From Earliella scabrosa (Eukaryota > Basidiomycota > Agaricomycetes > Polyporales > Polyporaceae), in NCBI GenBank assembly GCA_022605405.1, contig JABYQQ010000024.1, positions 186,001 to 250,000 on the forward strand: a DNA stretch of 64,000 bases. Reading direction: 5' to 3'. The notes beneath the pieces were generated by a model. The model was not told the origin of the DNA and did not search any database. It saw only the letters and a list, made by a program, of their open reading frames with translations. Made by a program: the position numbers and the translations under genes. Below, piece after piece: positions 33,954 through 46,198 of the stretch; positions within the stretch are counted from its first letter, which is position 1; every line of letters begins with the position of its first letter.

Positions 33954-35828
33954 TCATTCAGCATTGTCATGGGGGAACATGAGCGTCTTAGTCCCCTCGT
34001 CTTGCTCTGCGCCGCCTCCGAGCGCATCCCACGCGATCAGACATGTGGAGTCCGTCGCGGCTTTGCGAAGGTTCAAGAGGACGCGCGTGCAGAGAGCGCT
34101 GTGGATGACTCGGAGTAGTCTAGGCCAGCGAAAAATACGTCAGGATACAATATGGGAGACAACGAGTGGACCATGACCGCAAACGTACATTTGCATGACT
34201 GAAGTGAGTCCTTCCTTCGTTGTCGCAAAACCGTGTTAGTTATCAGTGCGAGCGAGCCCAGACGCCGTTGCATTTACTCACTGGGCCAAACAGCATGACG
34301 AGCACATTGACGATAGTGAAGCCTGCATATGAATCCGTCCATGGCGGATATCAGCCTCCGCGTGTAGGTGATCATCCATACTTACCGAGGACGATGCAAT
34401 AGAAGTGTATTCCTGCCAAAGCGTGGTCAGAGGGTAGGTAGTAAAGGACGCGACTCGTGCTTACCGTCGCGATACAGTGTTTGCACCAAGACACTTTCCA
34501 TGTACCCTACATAACAACGACGCAATTTCCGGGTGAGATGATGTTTGACCCCTGGATGATCTGGCTCAATGTTGTCGAGGAATCGCCTGAGAATAGTGAG
34601 CATGATGACCACCGCCAGTGCAAACGTCATCACCAATGCCGCTCAAATATTGCGAGACATACATGTCTCTCCGATGATCAAACCGCCATAGGCCGGCCAT
34701 AAGTCTCGATCCTGTGAGGATGGCACGCAACCTACGATACGGAGAACATCCCTTGGCGGATCTATGATAACCGGACGCTATGAGGCAACATCAGCAGACA
34801 AGCGAGAAGCAAACACACATTCCGTCCAAGCCAGAGTGTACCACACGCAATAAATACCGAACGACTATGCGAAGATGAGGAGGTCAGCGGTGGAAATGTA
34901 TTCAGTGCCGATGACTGGACTCACAGTTATCTCAACGTAGATGCAAATTGCAAAGATCTTGACGTAGGTATTGAAATTCCACAGTGCAATCGTCCTTGTT
35001 ACGAGTATAGCTGTATCATCAAGCGCGCGTTGGTGAAGACGACCGCGAAGGAAGAACCCAGCACGAACTTTCGGAGACCATGATACCGATCACGGAGCAA
35101 TCTGTCAGGCATGAGTCACGGGTGATGCTCCGGAGGTCATATTTTAGGGTGCACATACAGGCGAGGGCTTGATACCGTGCATGGCAGAGCTAGGTATCGG
35201 TTGTACCGGTGAATTCGCCGCCAGATAAGTCAAAGCCAACGATCGACATCACTGTCTTCAGACCAACCTCTGGATCCGACGTCGACACCACCGCTGAACA
35301 ATGGGCCGTCATCAGTCGTGCTCACCTGATGCAAGCGAGAGAAACTCACTATGTATCCCCAAACCTGCGTCTAGGAAAATGTTGTATTTGTTGATGAAGT
35401 ATATGATCTTCATAGGATTGAGGCGACTTGACCACATGTAGGTGACCTGCGCGCAGGGATATTAGTCGGTCAGCGGTACCGGTATGGAGTGTTGTAGCGA
35501 GGCTAGCCTCGTCTGGGAGAGTCGAGAAGGCCTCCAGAGTCTACCATGAAGAGGCAATTAGTCGCACAGTCTAGGGGATATGCACTGCACGTACTGCAAA
35601 AGTGAATGCTATGACTTGGATAGTTACGTTGACGTGAGTTGGACATGTTAGACCAAAGCTCGATCATCTCACCTGCAGCATACTGGACTCGCCTGATGTC
35701 AGCCTGCCGGGGGACAAAGTTGAAGGTGATGTACATACCTTGGTTATCTGGAGATAGTCCAAGCTTCTGATGTTGAGCTCGACGCCATCCATTTGTTGAA
35801 GATGCGATGTGACATCATTGGCAGACAT
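33954..35828 (-). CDS. DUF6533-family seven-helix membrane protein (tandem copy 3)
   Basis: Starts at ATG 35828 with a 90-nt exon (MSANDVTSHLQQMDGVEL, ending LDYLQITK). Then follow LEAFSTLPDE, VTYMWSSRLNPMKIIYFINK, RTIALWNFNTYVKIFAICI, PVIIDPPRDVLRIVGCVPS, DRDLWPAYGGLIIGET, ALAVVIMLTILRRFLDNIEP, YVGYMESVLVQTLYRDG and the terminal IHSALCTRVLLNLRKAA, ending in a short acidic tail. About seven helices are predicted. The donor after the LPDE codons reads GCTAGC, so this intron would be GC-AG, while the other copies have GT here. The protein is shorter at the C-terminus than copy 5 because the acidic ending differs. Function is unknown. It is the most downstream member of a tandem array sharing promoter sequence. 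Confidence 0.75.
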
Positions 35829-37136
35829 GACGTGGTATGTGCAGTCGCATGCAAACCCCGAATTGAACGTGAACGTGAGGTACGAGACGGAAGGGACGCA
35901 ATCGAGGGCGCAGATCGATGAGTACGTCTCCATCGTCTGTTATGTTGGTATCCGGGAACTGCGCCTTGAGAATATCGTGAGTGCGCCCTATCAGTGGCTG
36001 CGCACCATGAATCACTCCCTGGCAGGGATAAGAATGTCGCGCCGCAGGCTCGAGATGTGATTCTAGGAAGTCATGAACCGCCTCGCTTGCGGGCGGAGGG
36101 AATGGGCCGTGGAGTGTCCAGAAACCCTAGAAGGTCGGTTCAACACATCACAGATAAGGGAGAGACCGTGACATGTACATGGAATCGTACCGCTTGGGTT
36201 TCCATGGATTCTCGGAGGTGACGGCGAGACCGGCCAACAAACTGGTACCAGATCTGTCAGACCGCATGAACGATGAGCTAGGAGACACGGACAGACAACG
36301 AGACAGTTCGAACGCAACATCGTGCTCCAAAGTACTGCGGCCTGACGATAGGCTATCTCGCCCTCTTCGATTCCCAGCTTCGCGAATCCCGACCAAATCG
36401 CAAAGCGTTTGGCACACAAACAAGAAACAACGCCCGAATTTGTCAGTGTGTATTTGGGGTATTGGGGTGACAGTTCCCGACCGGACCTTTCTGAGGTGCA
36501 CGTTCCTCCGATATTCTCCGCAGTGGGCCTGAGCGTACTGACTCGGATCCCTTGAAGTTGGCCACGATACAACACATCATAACTACTCACCATGGAGGGA
36601 GGCGCGTCTAGCCATGATGCCGGCAGAATGTCGAACGACATGAACGGCGGAGAGAGGCTCGGGTCTACTTGGAATGATGGGTAAGCAAACGCTGTCACCT
36701 GTTTTTAGTATCAAGGTCAGTAACGGCACCTTCGCCCATCCTACACACAACGTGGTCAATACCCAGCACCGGACGTAGTCTAAACACCGATGACAGCCTT
36801 ACCCACCTTCCCTCCGTAAGACCTGAGTTGAGACGGATGCGCATACGGAGAAACATAAGTTGCGCGTTATTCCGCGTTTCCAAGGCCACTGAGCTGTATG
36901 CATAAGATGGAAACGTTGTGACAGCCCTACATATGCCAGACGGAACAGCATTCAGGATGAGAGTTCGATCTTCCGGACGTACGGTCCAACCGTAGTCCAC
37001 ATAAGATTCAACCATGCCAAGACTGCCGGTCGGCGTCAGAATCAACCCCCGAAGCCTCAAACGGCAGTACCGTCAGTTCCTGCAAGCCGACATCCACCTC
37101 AGGTCACCCCCTCGATTCGGACTCTCCTCCTCTGAT
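35829..37136. other. Upstream region of copy 3, duplicated in copies 4 and 5
   Basis: A 26-nt identical string occurs at 36251-36276 and 39431-39456, each about 400 bp upstream of its gene start, within longer diverged similarity. The long minus-strand frame at 36063-36698 is in this shared non-coding block and is not supported. Confidence 0.6.
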
Positions 37137-39039
37137 TTATACTTCAGCGGGATCACGGGCGAACACGATTGTCGATTTCTTATTCTCATCATCTTGCTCT
37201 GCGCCGCATCCGACGCACGAATCCCACGCAACCAGATCTGTGGTGTCCGTCGCGGCTTTGCGAAGGTTCAAAATGACGCGGGTGCAGAGAGCACTGTGGA
37301 TGACGCGGAGAAATCTAGGCCAGAAAGTAAGCAAGTAATACAATGGTGGTAACCACGTCAGAACTAGAGACAAGACAACAGACGTACATTTGCATAGCTG
37401 AGGTGAGCCCTTCCTTTGTGATCGCAGAATCATGTTAGCTACGAGTCAGACATGCGAGCCAGCCGTGGCACCGAAGAGTTAGAGCTACTCACAGGGCCAG
37501 ACAGCATGACGAGCAGATTGGCAGTGGTGACACCTGCATATATATTCATCCATTAGCGTCCGCAAAGGGCGGGTCATCCATACTTACCCAGGACGATGCC
37601 GTAAAAATGTATTCCTGCCAAAGCGTGATCAGGGCTGGTATAGGATAAGATTTACTAGCGTGCGTACCGTCACGATACAGCGTTTTCACCAGGACGCTTT
37701 CCATATATCCTGCAAAACACCGGCGCAACGTGGGGGTTACATGATGGTCGACCCTTGGATAATCCGGCTCAATGCTGTCGAGCAATCGCCTGAGAATGGT
37801 GAGCATGATTATCACTGCCAGTGCAAGCATCATCAGCAGTGCTGCGCAATCGCAAGACCTCGGTAGCCATATTACCTGTCTCTAGGATAATCAGGCCGAC
37901 GTAGGCCGGCCATATATCTCGGTCCTGGTTGGATGGTACACAACCTATGATACGGAGAACGTCTTTGGATGGATCTATGGTTGCCAATTGCTGAGGCATA
38001 TAGCAATAGAGCGGCCAGAAAACGAACAAACATTCGATCCAAGTCAGAGTAATCCACGCGCAATAAATCGCAAAAGTCTATATGGGGAGGTTACTGCTAG
38101 TAATGTATTGACTACTGACGGACGTTCTACTCACAGCTATCTCAATGTACACGCTGATGAGGAAGGCCTTGACGTAGGTATTGAATTTCCACAGCGCGAT
38201 CGTCCTTGTTAGGAGTATAGCTATGATTATAAGCGTGCATTTGTAAAGACGATCCCGGCGGAAGAACCAACACGCACCTTCTGAGACCATGGTACCGATC
38301 ACGGTGCAATCTGTGAGGTATGTATTAATGGTGATGCTTCAGACGTCATCGTTTCGGGTGTACGTACACGCAAGGGTTTGAAACTGTGCATTGCAAAGCT
38401 GAGTATCGATGGAACCGGTGAAGCCGCCGCCAGATTGGTTAGATCGGATTACTGGCCTCCAATGAATTCAATCAGACCTCTGGACGCGGCGTCGAGACTG
38501 CCGCTAAACAATGCTTCGTGATCAGCGGTCATCACCTGGTGAAAGCGAGGGAAACGTACTATTAACCGCCAAACCTGCGTCCAGGAAAACAGCGTATTTG
38601 TTGATGAAGTAGATGATCGTTATGGGACTGAGGCGACTTGACCACATGTAGGTCACCTGTACGCCCAAGCAGGGAGATCAGATCTCTCAGTCGGTCGATG
38701 GTATTGGTATGGAGTGGCTAACCTCGTCGGGAAAAGTCGAGAGGGTCTCAAGGATCTACCACCAAAGAGGCGTTCAGTTACACAGCCCAGGGAATGCGCG
38801 ATGCACGTACTGCCAGAGTGAGTGCTATAACTAGTATAGTAGTTGTCTCGACGTGAGTTAGACGTGTACAGTAAAGCTCGATCACCTCACCTGTGAAGTA
38901 CTGGAGCCGGATGTGAGCTGCCGGTGAACAAGATTGAAGGGCAAGTACGTGCCTTGGTTGTCTGAAGATAGTCGAGGCTTCCAGTTTTGATTTCGACTCC
39001 AGCCGTTTGTAGATGCGACATGATATAATCGGCAGACAT
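37137..39039 (-). CDS. DUF6533-family seven-helix membrane protein (tandem copy 4)
   Basis: ATG 39039 opens MSADYIMSHLQTAGVEIKTG and ends exon 1 at LDYLQTTK. Then ILETLSTFPDE, VTYMWSSRLSPITIIYFINK, RTIALWKFNTYVKAFLISV, a long exon with VLRIIGCVPSNQDRDIWPAY, ALAVIIMLTILRRLLDSIEP, FAGYMESVLVKTLYRDG and the final HSALCTRVILNLRKAA with a DDENKKSTIVF tail, stop at 37137. Splice donors are GT throughout as far as checked. Seven hydrophobic segments with a short N-terminus and a cytosolic-type tail suggest a GPCR-like topology, but no ligand or G-protein motif is seen. It is about 3.2 kb from copy 3 and clearly arose with it by tandem duplication. Confidence 0.78.
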
Positions 39040-40544
39040 GGCGTAGTATTTTCGGTCGCCTGCAAACCCAGATCGGCGATTAATCGACGTGAAGCACGAG
39101 GCCCAAGGGGCGCGATTGAGGGCGGAGGAAAATGACCACGTATTCATCGTCTTTTTAAGCTTGGTCTCTGGGTACTGCAACGCCTTGAAAGTATCATGAG
39201 AGCGCCCTAACGGTGGCAGAATAAGAAGAATGTCGCGCCGCAGGCTCAAGATGTGAGATCTAGCTGAGCATGCGCGTGGTGGACATAGATCGTGTAGTGT
39301 TCGGTGACTCTAGAAGGTTGGTTTAGCCATCCGTAGACAAGGGAACGACATGTACATGGAATCATCATGATGCCGTCTGGGTTTCCGTGGACTCTTGGAG
39401 ACGGCGAAGCCGGCTGACAAAGCGAAACTAAATCTGTCAGACCGCATGAACGATGAGTAAGAGACATGAACACAAAATGAACCGATAAGCGCAACATCGT
39501 GCTCCATACCGCGACCTGCCAACAACAGGTTGTCTCGCCATCTTCGATTCCCAGCTCCGCGACAGACCCGATCGCAACCCTGCCCTGAAAGCTGATTCGA
39601 AGTCTCCCAGGACTGGCGTGTATGGGCCACGTGGAACACTGGGAGATGATCATGGAGCGGCCCAGTGGTCGACATAGAAGGACGTATGCAACTACTCAGT
39701 CAAGCCTTGGCATTCCTTGGTGGAGACAGCTCCGTTCCTGCTTGCCCGGATCCTTCAATCACGATGCACCACGCTAGGCGCGTCTAACCATGTCAGCAGA
39801 ACGTCGAACCGACTCGAACAACATGTCGAACGGCGGAGTGAGCTGCTCTGAGTGATAGGTGTAAAAAGCTGTCACCTGTTTCTACCATGGTGGCTGCATG
39901 GTACTTTCTCCCATCCATTTACGCGTGAACTGGATGTGGATTGGGACGCGCGAGGAACGTACGTCGTAGAGTGATTGCAGGAGGGGGCCCTGGGTGGGGT
40001 GGCAGTACGCTGACATAATCACGACGCGCCGGCGCGCCCGCCGACGTCGCACTGACTACCGTCCCGCACAGTCACTCATGCATCATGTCACTGAGCTGTA
40101 CACACACTTACTTGCAGGCCGCTGCCTCCGCAGCCAACGCGCCCTGCAATCTACTGTCACTGCCCACCGACGTCCCTCGCTACGTCCCGTCGCTGTCTCG
40201 GAGCCAAGGGCTCTGAATCCGAGTCGACGGCTGCCTTGCCTTATTGAAATTCAATTTCATGCGAAATGGTCACATGTCCCACGACTTCGCATTTCTGTAG
40301 ACTGACTCAGACTGTCCCTGTGGATTGGAGTGATGCATCCTGTCTACTGATACTCTACGTGACACGATACACATTGACAGGGGGCTCGACGAGATGCACG
40401 GCGATATACTAGCTAGCGGCAATCTGGTTCTGAATGCCTACGATACCGTCGTGCTGAATGTCATACTTATGCCTATCCAAACCTGGGCCTCGAAGTAGTA
40501 TCAGACGCCAGGTCGTTGCCAGCAGCGAGTTTACCTTCTAGATG
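39040..40544. other. Intergenic: promoter of copy 4 and spacer
   Basis: The proximal 900 bp resemble the upstream regions of copies 3 and 5. The rest, to 40544, shows no recognisable gene or repeat end. Confidence 0.5.
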
Positions 40545-40930
40545 AACATCAAGACCGGGGCCGGCGCAAGTGTCGGAGACCCCTTAGTCATCATCGTCAT
40601 CATCTTTACTCCGAGCTCGAGTCGCCCGACGGAGTCGAGCGCTGCGCCCCGCTGTCCAGGCAATCCCAACCGCTCCGCCACAGTCCAGGTCATGGCGGCG
40701 AAGTACACGGCGCAGTCTAGGGCATGAAGGGCTTTCGCAGCTCCCTCTTGTTGCAGGACGGCGACGATTGCGCGAACGACGGCTTCGTATCCCGGATAGA
40801 CCGCTTGCTGACGCCCCTTCCCTGAAGGTTGGGAGGCGTCAACCATGCCAGTGTGGACCAGCCATGGCGTAACTTGTAAAGTCCAGTCTAAAGGACCCTC
40901 CCTCAATCGACAACCTGAAGTCTACTCGCT
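40545..40930 (-). pseudogene. Ankyrin-protein 3' remnant next to DUF6533 copy 5
   Basis: The minus strand keeps GYEAVVRAIVAVLQQEG, KALHALDCAVYFA and VAERLGLPGQ, which align with the C-terminal domain of the ankyrin gene at 44237-46198, but two internal blocks (about 22 and 35 residues) are missing. The acidic end survives only in another frame (six Asp codons before TAA). The open frame now runs on into unrelated sequence. It begins right after the stop of DUF6533 copy 5, exactly like the remnant at 541-850, with which it is alignable base by base including the 3' flank of the DUF6533 gene. Confidence 0.78.
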
Positions 40931-40965
40931 ACACTACCGTCTGTAGCGTCGACATCCACCTCTGA

Positions 40966-42908
40966 TCAACGACTCTCCTCCTCAGACTCATACTCAGCAG
41001 GACCATGGGCGAATACCAGCGTCGATCTCTTGGTGTCCTCATCCTGCTCTGCGCCGCCTCCCCACGGATCCCACGCGATTAGGTCTGTGGAGTCCATCGC
41101 GGCTTTGCGAAGGTTCAGGATGACACGCGTGGAAAGAGCGCTGTGGATGACGCAGAATGGTCTAGGCGAGCGACAACTACGTCAGGCTATCATAGGGAAA
41201 GACGAGTAGAAATGACCGCAGACGTACATTTGCATGACTGAAGTGAGTCCTTCCTTCGTTGTCGCAACACCGTGTTAGTCATGAGTGCCAGTGAGCGAGC
41301 GCAGACACCGTTGTATTCACTCACTGGGCCAAACAGCAGTACAAGCACATTGACGACGGTGAAGCCTGCATGTACATTGATCCATGACGAACATTAGCGT
41401 CCGTGTGTAGGTAATCATCCATACTTGCCTAGGACGATGCAATAGAAGTGTATTCCTGCCAAAGCGTGGTCAAAGGGTAGGTAGCACAGGACGCGACTCA
41501 TGCTCACCGTCACGATACAATGTTCTCACCAGGACGCTTTCCATATACCCTACATAACAACGACGCAATTTGCGGGTGATATGATGTTTGACCCCTGGAT
41601 GATCTGGCTCAACATTGTCGAGGAATCGCCTGAGAATAGTGAGCATGATGATCACTGCCAGTGAAAACATCATCAGCAATGCCGCTCAGATATTTCAAAA
41701 CTCCTGCGGCCATACGTGTCTCTCCGATGATCAGAAAGCCGTAGGCTGGCCATATGTCTCGATCATTTGAGGGTAGCACGCAACCTAGGATGCGGAGAAT
41801 ATCCTTCGGCAGATCTATGATAACCGGACGCTATGAGGCATATAGCAAGAGAGCAGCGAGAAAACAAACGAACATTCTGGCCAAGCCGGATCATACCACA
41901 CGCAATAAACCGCAAAAGACTGAATTAAAATGGAAGGCAGCCTGAATCACCAAATGTACTAACGACTCGGACCGACGGATGCACTCACAGTGATCTCAAC
42001 GTACGCGCAGATCGCGAAAATCTTGACGTAGGTGTTGAAATTCCACAGTGCAATTGTCCTTGTAACGAGTATAGCTATGATAGAAGCGTGAATCAGTGAA
42101 GGCGATCGCGGCGAAACAACCTGACACGCACCTTCTGAGACCATGATACCGATCACGGAGCAATCTGTCAAACATGGATCACGGGTGATGCTTCAGACGT
42201 CATCTTGTCGAGCGCACATACACACGAGGGTATGATACTGTGCATTGCATTGCTAGGTTTCGGTGGTATCCGAGAAGCCGCCGCCGGATCAGTCAAAATG
42301 AACAAGTGACCTCGATATCTCTAGACTAACCTCTGGATCCCGCGTCCATACCGCCACTGAACGTGTCTAGCGTCATACGTCAGTGTCAACTGGCGACGAG
42401 AGCGCACGTACAAGTCACCGCCAGACTTGTGTCCAGGAAAATAGCATATTTGTTGATGAAGTACATGATCTTCATCGAAGTGAGGCGACTTGACCACATG
42501 TGGGTGACCTGCATGCCGCAGATCAGATCTCTCAGTCGGCATTCAACGGTTCTGTTCAGGTGAATCATGGCAAGGCTCACCTCATCAGGGAGAGTCGAGA
42601 AATTCTCTATGATCTGCCGAAGAGTATGTGAGTACCGACCCAATTCAGGGCATGTGAACTGCGCGTACTGCCAAAGTCAATGCTACAACTAATAAAATGT
42701 CAAGGGGTGAGTGACTTGTGGATCTGTAGGCCAAAGCTTGATCATCTCACCTGTGAAGTACTAGACCACAATGTAAGCTGCCAGTTGGCAAAGTTGAAAG
42801 CACAGTACATACCTTGGTTATCTGGAGATAGTAAAGACCCCCGATGTTGATCTCGACTCCGACATTGGCGGCCGTTTGAAGATGTAACATGACATTGTCG
42901 GCAGACAT
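40966..42908 (-). CDS. DUF6533-family seven-helix membrane protein (tandem copy 5)
   Basis: ATG 42908 opens MSADNVMLHLQTAANVGVE and exon 1 ends LYYLQITK. Then LPDE (GT donor), VTHMWSSRLTSMKIMYFINK, ILVTRTIALWNFNTYVKIF, a loop exon with the family DPP-RD and WPAY segments, SLAVIIMLTILRRFLDNVEP, YVGYMESVLVRTLYRDG, the last helix and HSALSTRVILNLRKAA with an acidic tail ending YESEEESR, stop at 40966. The tail is almost the same as in the partial gene at 1-422, so these two are the closest pair in the window. Exon joins in the middle were judged by homology with copies 3 and 4. Function unknown. Confidence 0.77.
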
Positions 42909-44236
42909 GGCGTGGTAGTATATGCAGCCCGGCTGCCTGCAGACCCAGGCGGGGAAGAGGACGTGAGGTATTAGACGCAAGAGGCTGAGAGCGCAGACAG
43001 ATGCATATGCATACCGGTATTCGTCGTCTTTTTATCCTGGTCTCCGGGCGCCTTGACAATATCTTCAGAGGGCTAGATCGGTCGGAGCATACTACCGTGA
43101 ATCACTCCTGATTACAGAAGAATGCGGCGGCGCAGCCTCAGGGATTCTGGGAGGTCTTGAGCCGCCTACTAGTAGCTGAGCGTGCGAGCGGTGGCACTGG
43201 AAATAGCAGCCGTGACTCTAGGTTTTTAGCACATCGCGGAGAGACATGTACATGGAATTAGGCCCATACATTCTTGGACGGCGAAACCGGCCGACACAAT
43301 TTCCAGACGGCAACGAACGGTGAGCTAGGAGACAAGGACACATAGTTGAAGTGAAATCAGTGCAACCTCATGCTTCAAGCGACGAGAAGTTGTCTCTCGA
43401 TCTTCGATTCCAAGATCCGCGGCCGGCCAAATCGCCTGTCTGGCGAGGCCTTTCATCCGGTTCCTGTTAAAAAGATGGAGCGGCCCAGAATCCAGCACAG
43501 AGGGACGCTTGCTGAGTGCGTAGCTCGGCGTTCAACAGTTCAGCGTTCACTGGGTTCAGTGATTGAGGCAGGTCATAACACCCACTAGTAGTCAGTCGAG
43601 TCGTTACATTCACTGTTGGGGCCGACGAGAGAGAAAGTTGGAGTTGATTGGCAAAGGGCACACTTAGAGAACGTGAGAGGCCGCTTCCTTGAAAGTTCCC
43701 GACAGAACCATTCAGGTACACGTTCTTCCGTTTTCCGCACAGTGCACTAGGGCATCTAGCGATGCCGGGATAACGTCAATTGAACGACATGAACGGGCAG
43801 CATCGGAAACTCGTGCCTGCTTCGAAACGGTGATGGTTTTGGAAAAAGACGCTGTCACCTGTCTCTGTCATGGTCAGCAACGGTGTCTTCGCCCTTGCTA
43901 CATGTGAAATAGTAAGTCTCCAGCAGTTGTGATAGGCTGGATGAAAGTACAACGTTAAGGTTCAAACGTACCACCATGCCCGGAATCGGAGTGGGCCCCA
44001 AATCTGCCTGGTGAACGACAGTTGATCAGGCCATGGAAGATTCATTGACCGTCGTTGCCACTAAGTAGTCTCACGGCTATTCGGCTTCTATGTTCCGGGG
44101 ACACGATACAAACTGACAGAGGTTTGACCAATTGAAGAAGGGCTAACTGAAGGTGAGGGCCACACGGCGAACATGTATCTAGGTGGTGAACGCCCTACGC
44201 GCTGCTAGTGGCGTCGAAATACCCGACCGGTCACCG
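42909..44236. other. Promoter of copy 5 and 3' flank of ankyrin gene B
   Basis: The first 1 kb belongs to the duplicated upstream block. No separate gene is supported. Confidence 0.5.
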
Positions 44237-46198
44237 CTAGTCGTCTTCATCTTCATCCATCTCCTCCGAGTCGTCGGAGTCGAGCCTGCAAGTGTAAGCC
44301 ATTCCATGACCGCGGAAGCGCTGCTGCCCGGGCAACCCTAACCGCTCCGCCACACGGGAGAAGTCCAAGTCGTTCTCGCACTGGGGCATGGCCGCATACT
44401 CTCCGTCTGAATCTGCCTCCAGTTCGTCCCAGGTATTGTCCCCAAGCGGAGACGCCTCCATGGCGGAGTACACGACGTAGTCGAGGGCATGAAGGGCTTC
44501 AACCCCCGAGCTGTAGGCGTCAGGCGTCATGGCACCCCTCACGTTGGCGACCAATGGCAAGCCTGCTCTGTCCTCACCCTGCAGGACGGTGGCGATGGCA
44601 CGAACGACGGCTTCGTATCCCTGGTAGAACGACTTGCTAACGCCCTCTTCTTGAAGGTCCTCTGGGAGGTGTTCGTATCCTGGCGCAGCGTACTCCGAAA
44701 CGATCCGCTCTCCTCGACGCACCTTGAAGCTGGTGTCCATCATAATGTCAGCGTTGACTTCGGCAGTGGCTGCACATCCGTTAGAGGACCTTGTGGCACA
44801 AAAAGCCATAAGAGCGGGACGTACTCTTCAATCGGTATCGCATACGAGGAGACAGCCATCCATTGGCACACTTCCCGCAGGTGCAACCCCACCATCGACT
44901 CTCGACGAACTCATCCTCTGACATCTGCAGGACCTCTCCGGTGGCGCGCTTGAGTAGGTAGAGGACACGGAGAGACGGGGTGGGGTAGCCGGTCCAACTA
45001 CCCAAGACCGTCTCTGCGAATTCCTTCTTGTTGCGCATCTCCCGCTCGCAGGTCTCCAGAGGAGTGAGTCCCTCCGTGCCATCGCGGACAGTCAAGTCCT
45101 CACTGATTCCAGCAGAGGGTGGAAGAGCAAGAAGCGTCTGAAGCGCCTCAAGGTTGCCGAAGTGGGCGGCGAGGTGGAGAGGAGTGAATCCATGTTCGTC
45201 CTTCTTGCGTACAGATGACGGATCCTGGCTGTACGCATCCCGGATTTTCTGCGCCATCTCGGGGATAGGGGATACTATGGTTCCGGCGGCGATCAAGATG
45301 TGCAACGGGCACGCAGGATCCTCTAGTGGATTGACGTTGACATTGGCAAGGTAGCCAGCAATCATGCCTGGCATCGTCGACCCCGCGTCTTGACCTCCAA
45401 CTGATCCTGGTTCAACGCGTGTCTCCTGTTGTTGAGCATCATCCTCGATGGACAGCGAGCGAGACGGATGCGTGTCGTCAGCGGTGAAAGCCATGAAGCA
45501 GGTTCTGCCTATTCTCCTGTAGCCGTTCTGTAACGTGGGTCAGCGCTCGACGTCCACGCATCTGGCTATTACGAGAGAGAGAACAACAGCACACCTTATG
45601 GAACACACGAACTGCCACATCTTTGAGTTGTCGCCCCTCCGGAGCCGTGTTGGGGCGACCGGCGACCTCGGGAGATGGCCACGCAATGCCATAGGAACCG
45701 GGTGGCGCATAGGTCGAATGAGCAAGCTCTCGCAAGAGACGAGACGCCACTCCCCTCCGCTTGTGTTCCTGGAGCCGCGTTCAGTCGTGTCAATCTCGGA
45801 CGCAACCAGCCAGATCTTGATTGCACTCACCTCTTTTTCCACGAGCACAGAAAGCACATACAACAACATCCCCTCGTCCAGTTCGCGTCCCCATACCCCC
45901 GACCCTTTGTGGTACTCGTTCTCCACGAACTCCGACTTCAAGCGCCCATTCTTGTCGAACAGGGTTTGAACAGGGTAACAGCGAATTCGCATAGTTCTTG
46001 CGATTCCTCGTCCATGATGACGAGGAACTCTCCACGACAACGGCGTCTATCGATCTGTAAGGCGACCAACGCTCCCAGCTCCCCATCCTGTGGGTGCATG
46101 GCTTTGAGGACGATCTGCTTCAAGACGGACGGATGCTCGTGATGGGGTTCGACTTCGGAGAGGATAACACAGTCATCGAGCGGCGAGGTAAAGGACAT
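44237..46198 (-). CDS. Ankyrin-repeat/Cys-knuckle protein (copy B), frame broken by an 11-bp duplication
   Basis: Four exons (45831-46198, 45595-45759, 44825-45527, 44237-44769) align with copy A throughout. Exon 1 holds a tandem 11-bp duplication (45957-45976, unit GAACAGGGTTT on the plus strand) just where copy A reads ILFDKYGRLKS. Without the extra 11 bp the frame is open and gives 585 aa; with it the N-terminal frame stops meeting the rest. Domains: N-terminal module with GRLKSEFVENEYHKG, ankyrin region FTPLHLAAHFGNLEALQTLL and GLTPLETCERE, knuckle CTCGKC, WLSPRMRYRL, and the C-terminal domain with YQGYEAVVRAIATVL, CENDLDFSRVAERLGLPGQ and an acidic end. Either a recent pseudogene, an assembly slip or a gene used from an internal start. 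It precedes DUF6533 copy 5 on the same strand. Confidence 0.8.

Larger units (their letters stand above)
33954..43900 (-). repeat. Tandem array of three DUF6533 units
   Basis: Starts lie at 42908, 39039 and 35828, so spacings are 3869 and 3211 bp. Each unit carries its gene and an upstream block with shared strings about 400 bp before the start codon (36251, 39431, and a more diverged one near 43300). The first unit is longer and contains the ankyrin remnant after its gene. Confidence 0.75.

Noticed and set aside
35041..35090. Apparent loss of a splice donor in DUF6533 copy 3 (AAAGTTCGTG)
   Set aside because: Alignment with copies 4 and 5 shows that GT is kept (GAAA followed by GTTCGT), so this donor is not broken.
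36063..36698. 211-codon minus-strand ORF upstream of DUF6533 copy 3
   Set aside because: Lies in the block duplicated upstream of copies 4 and 5, where the frame is not conserved, so it is treated as non-coding.
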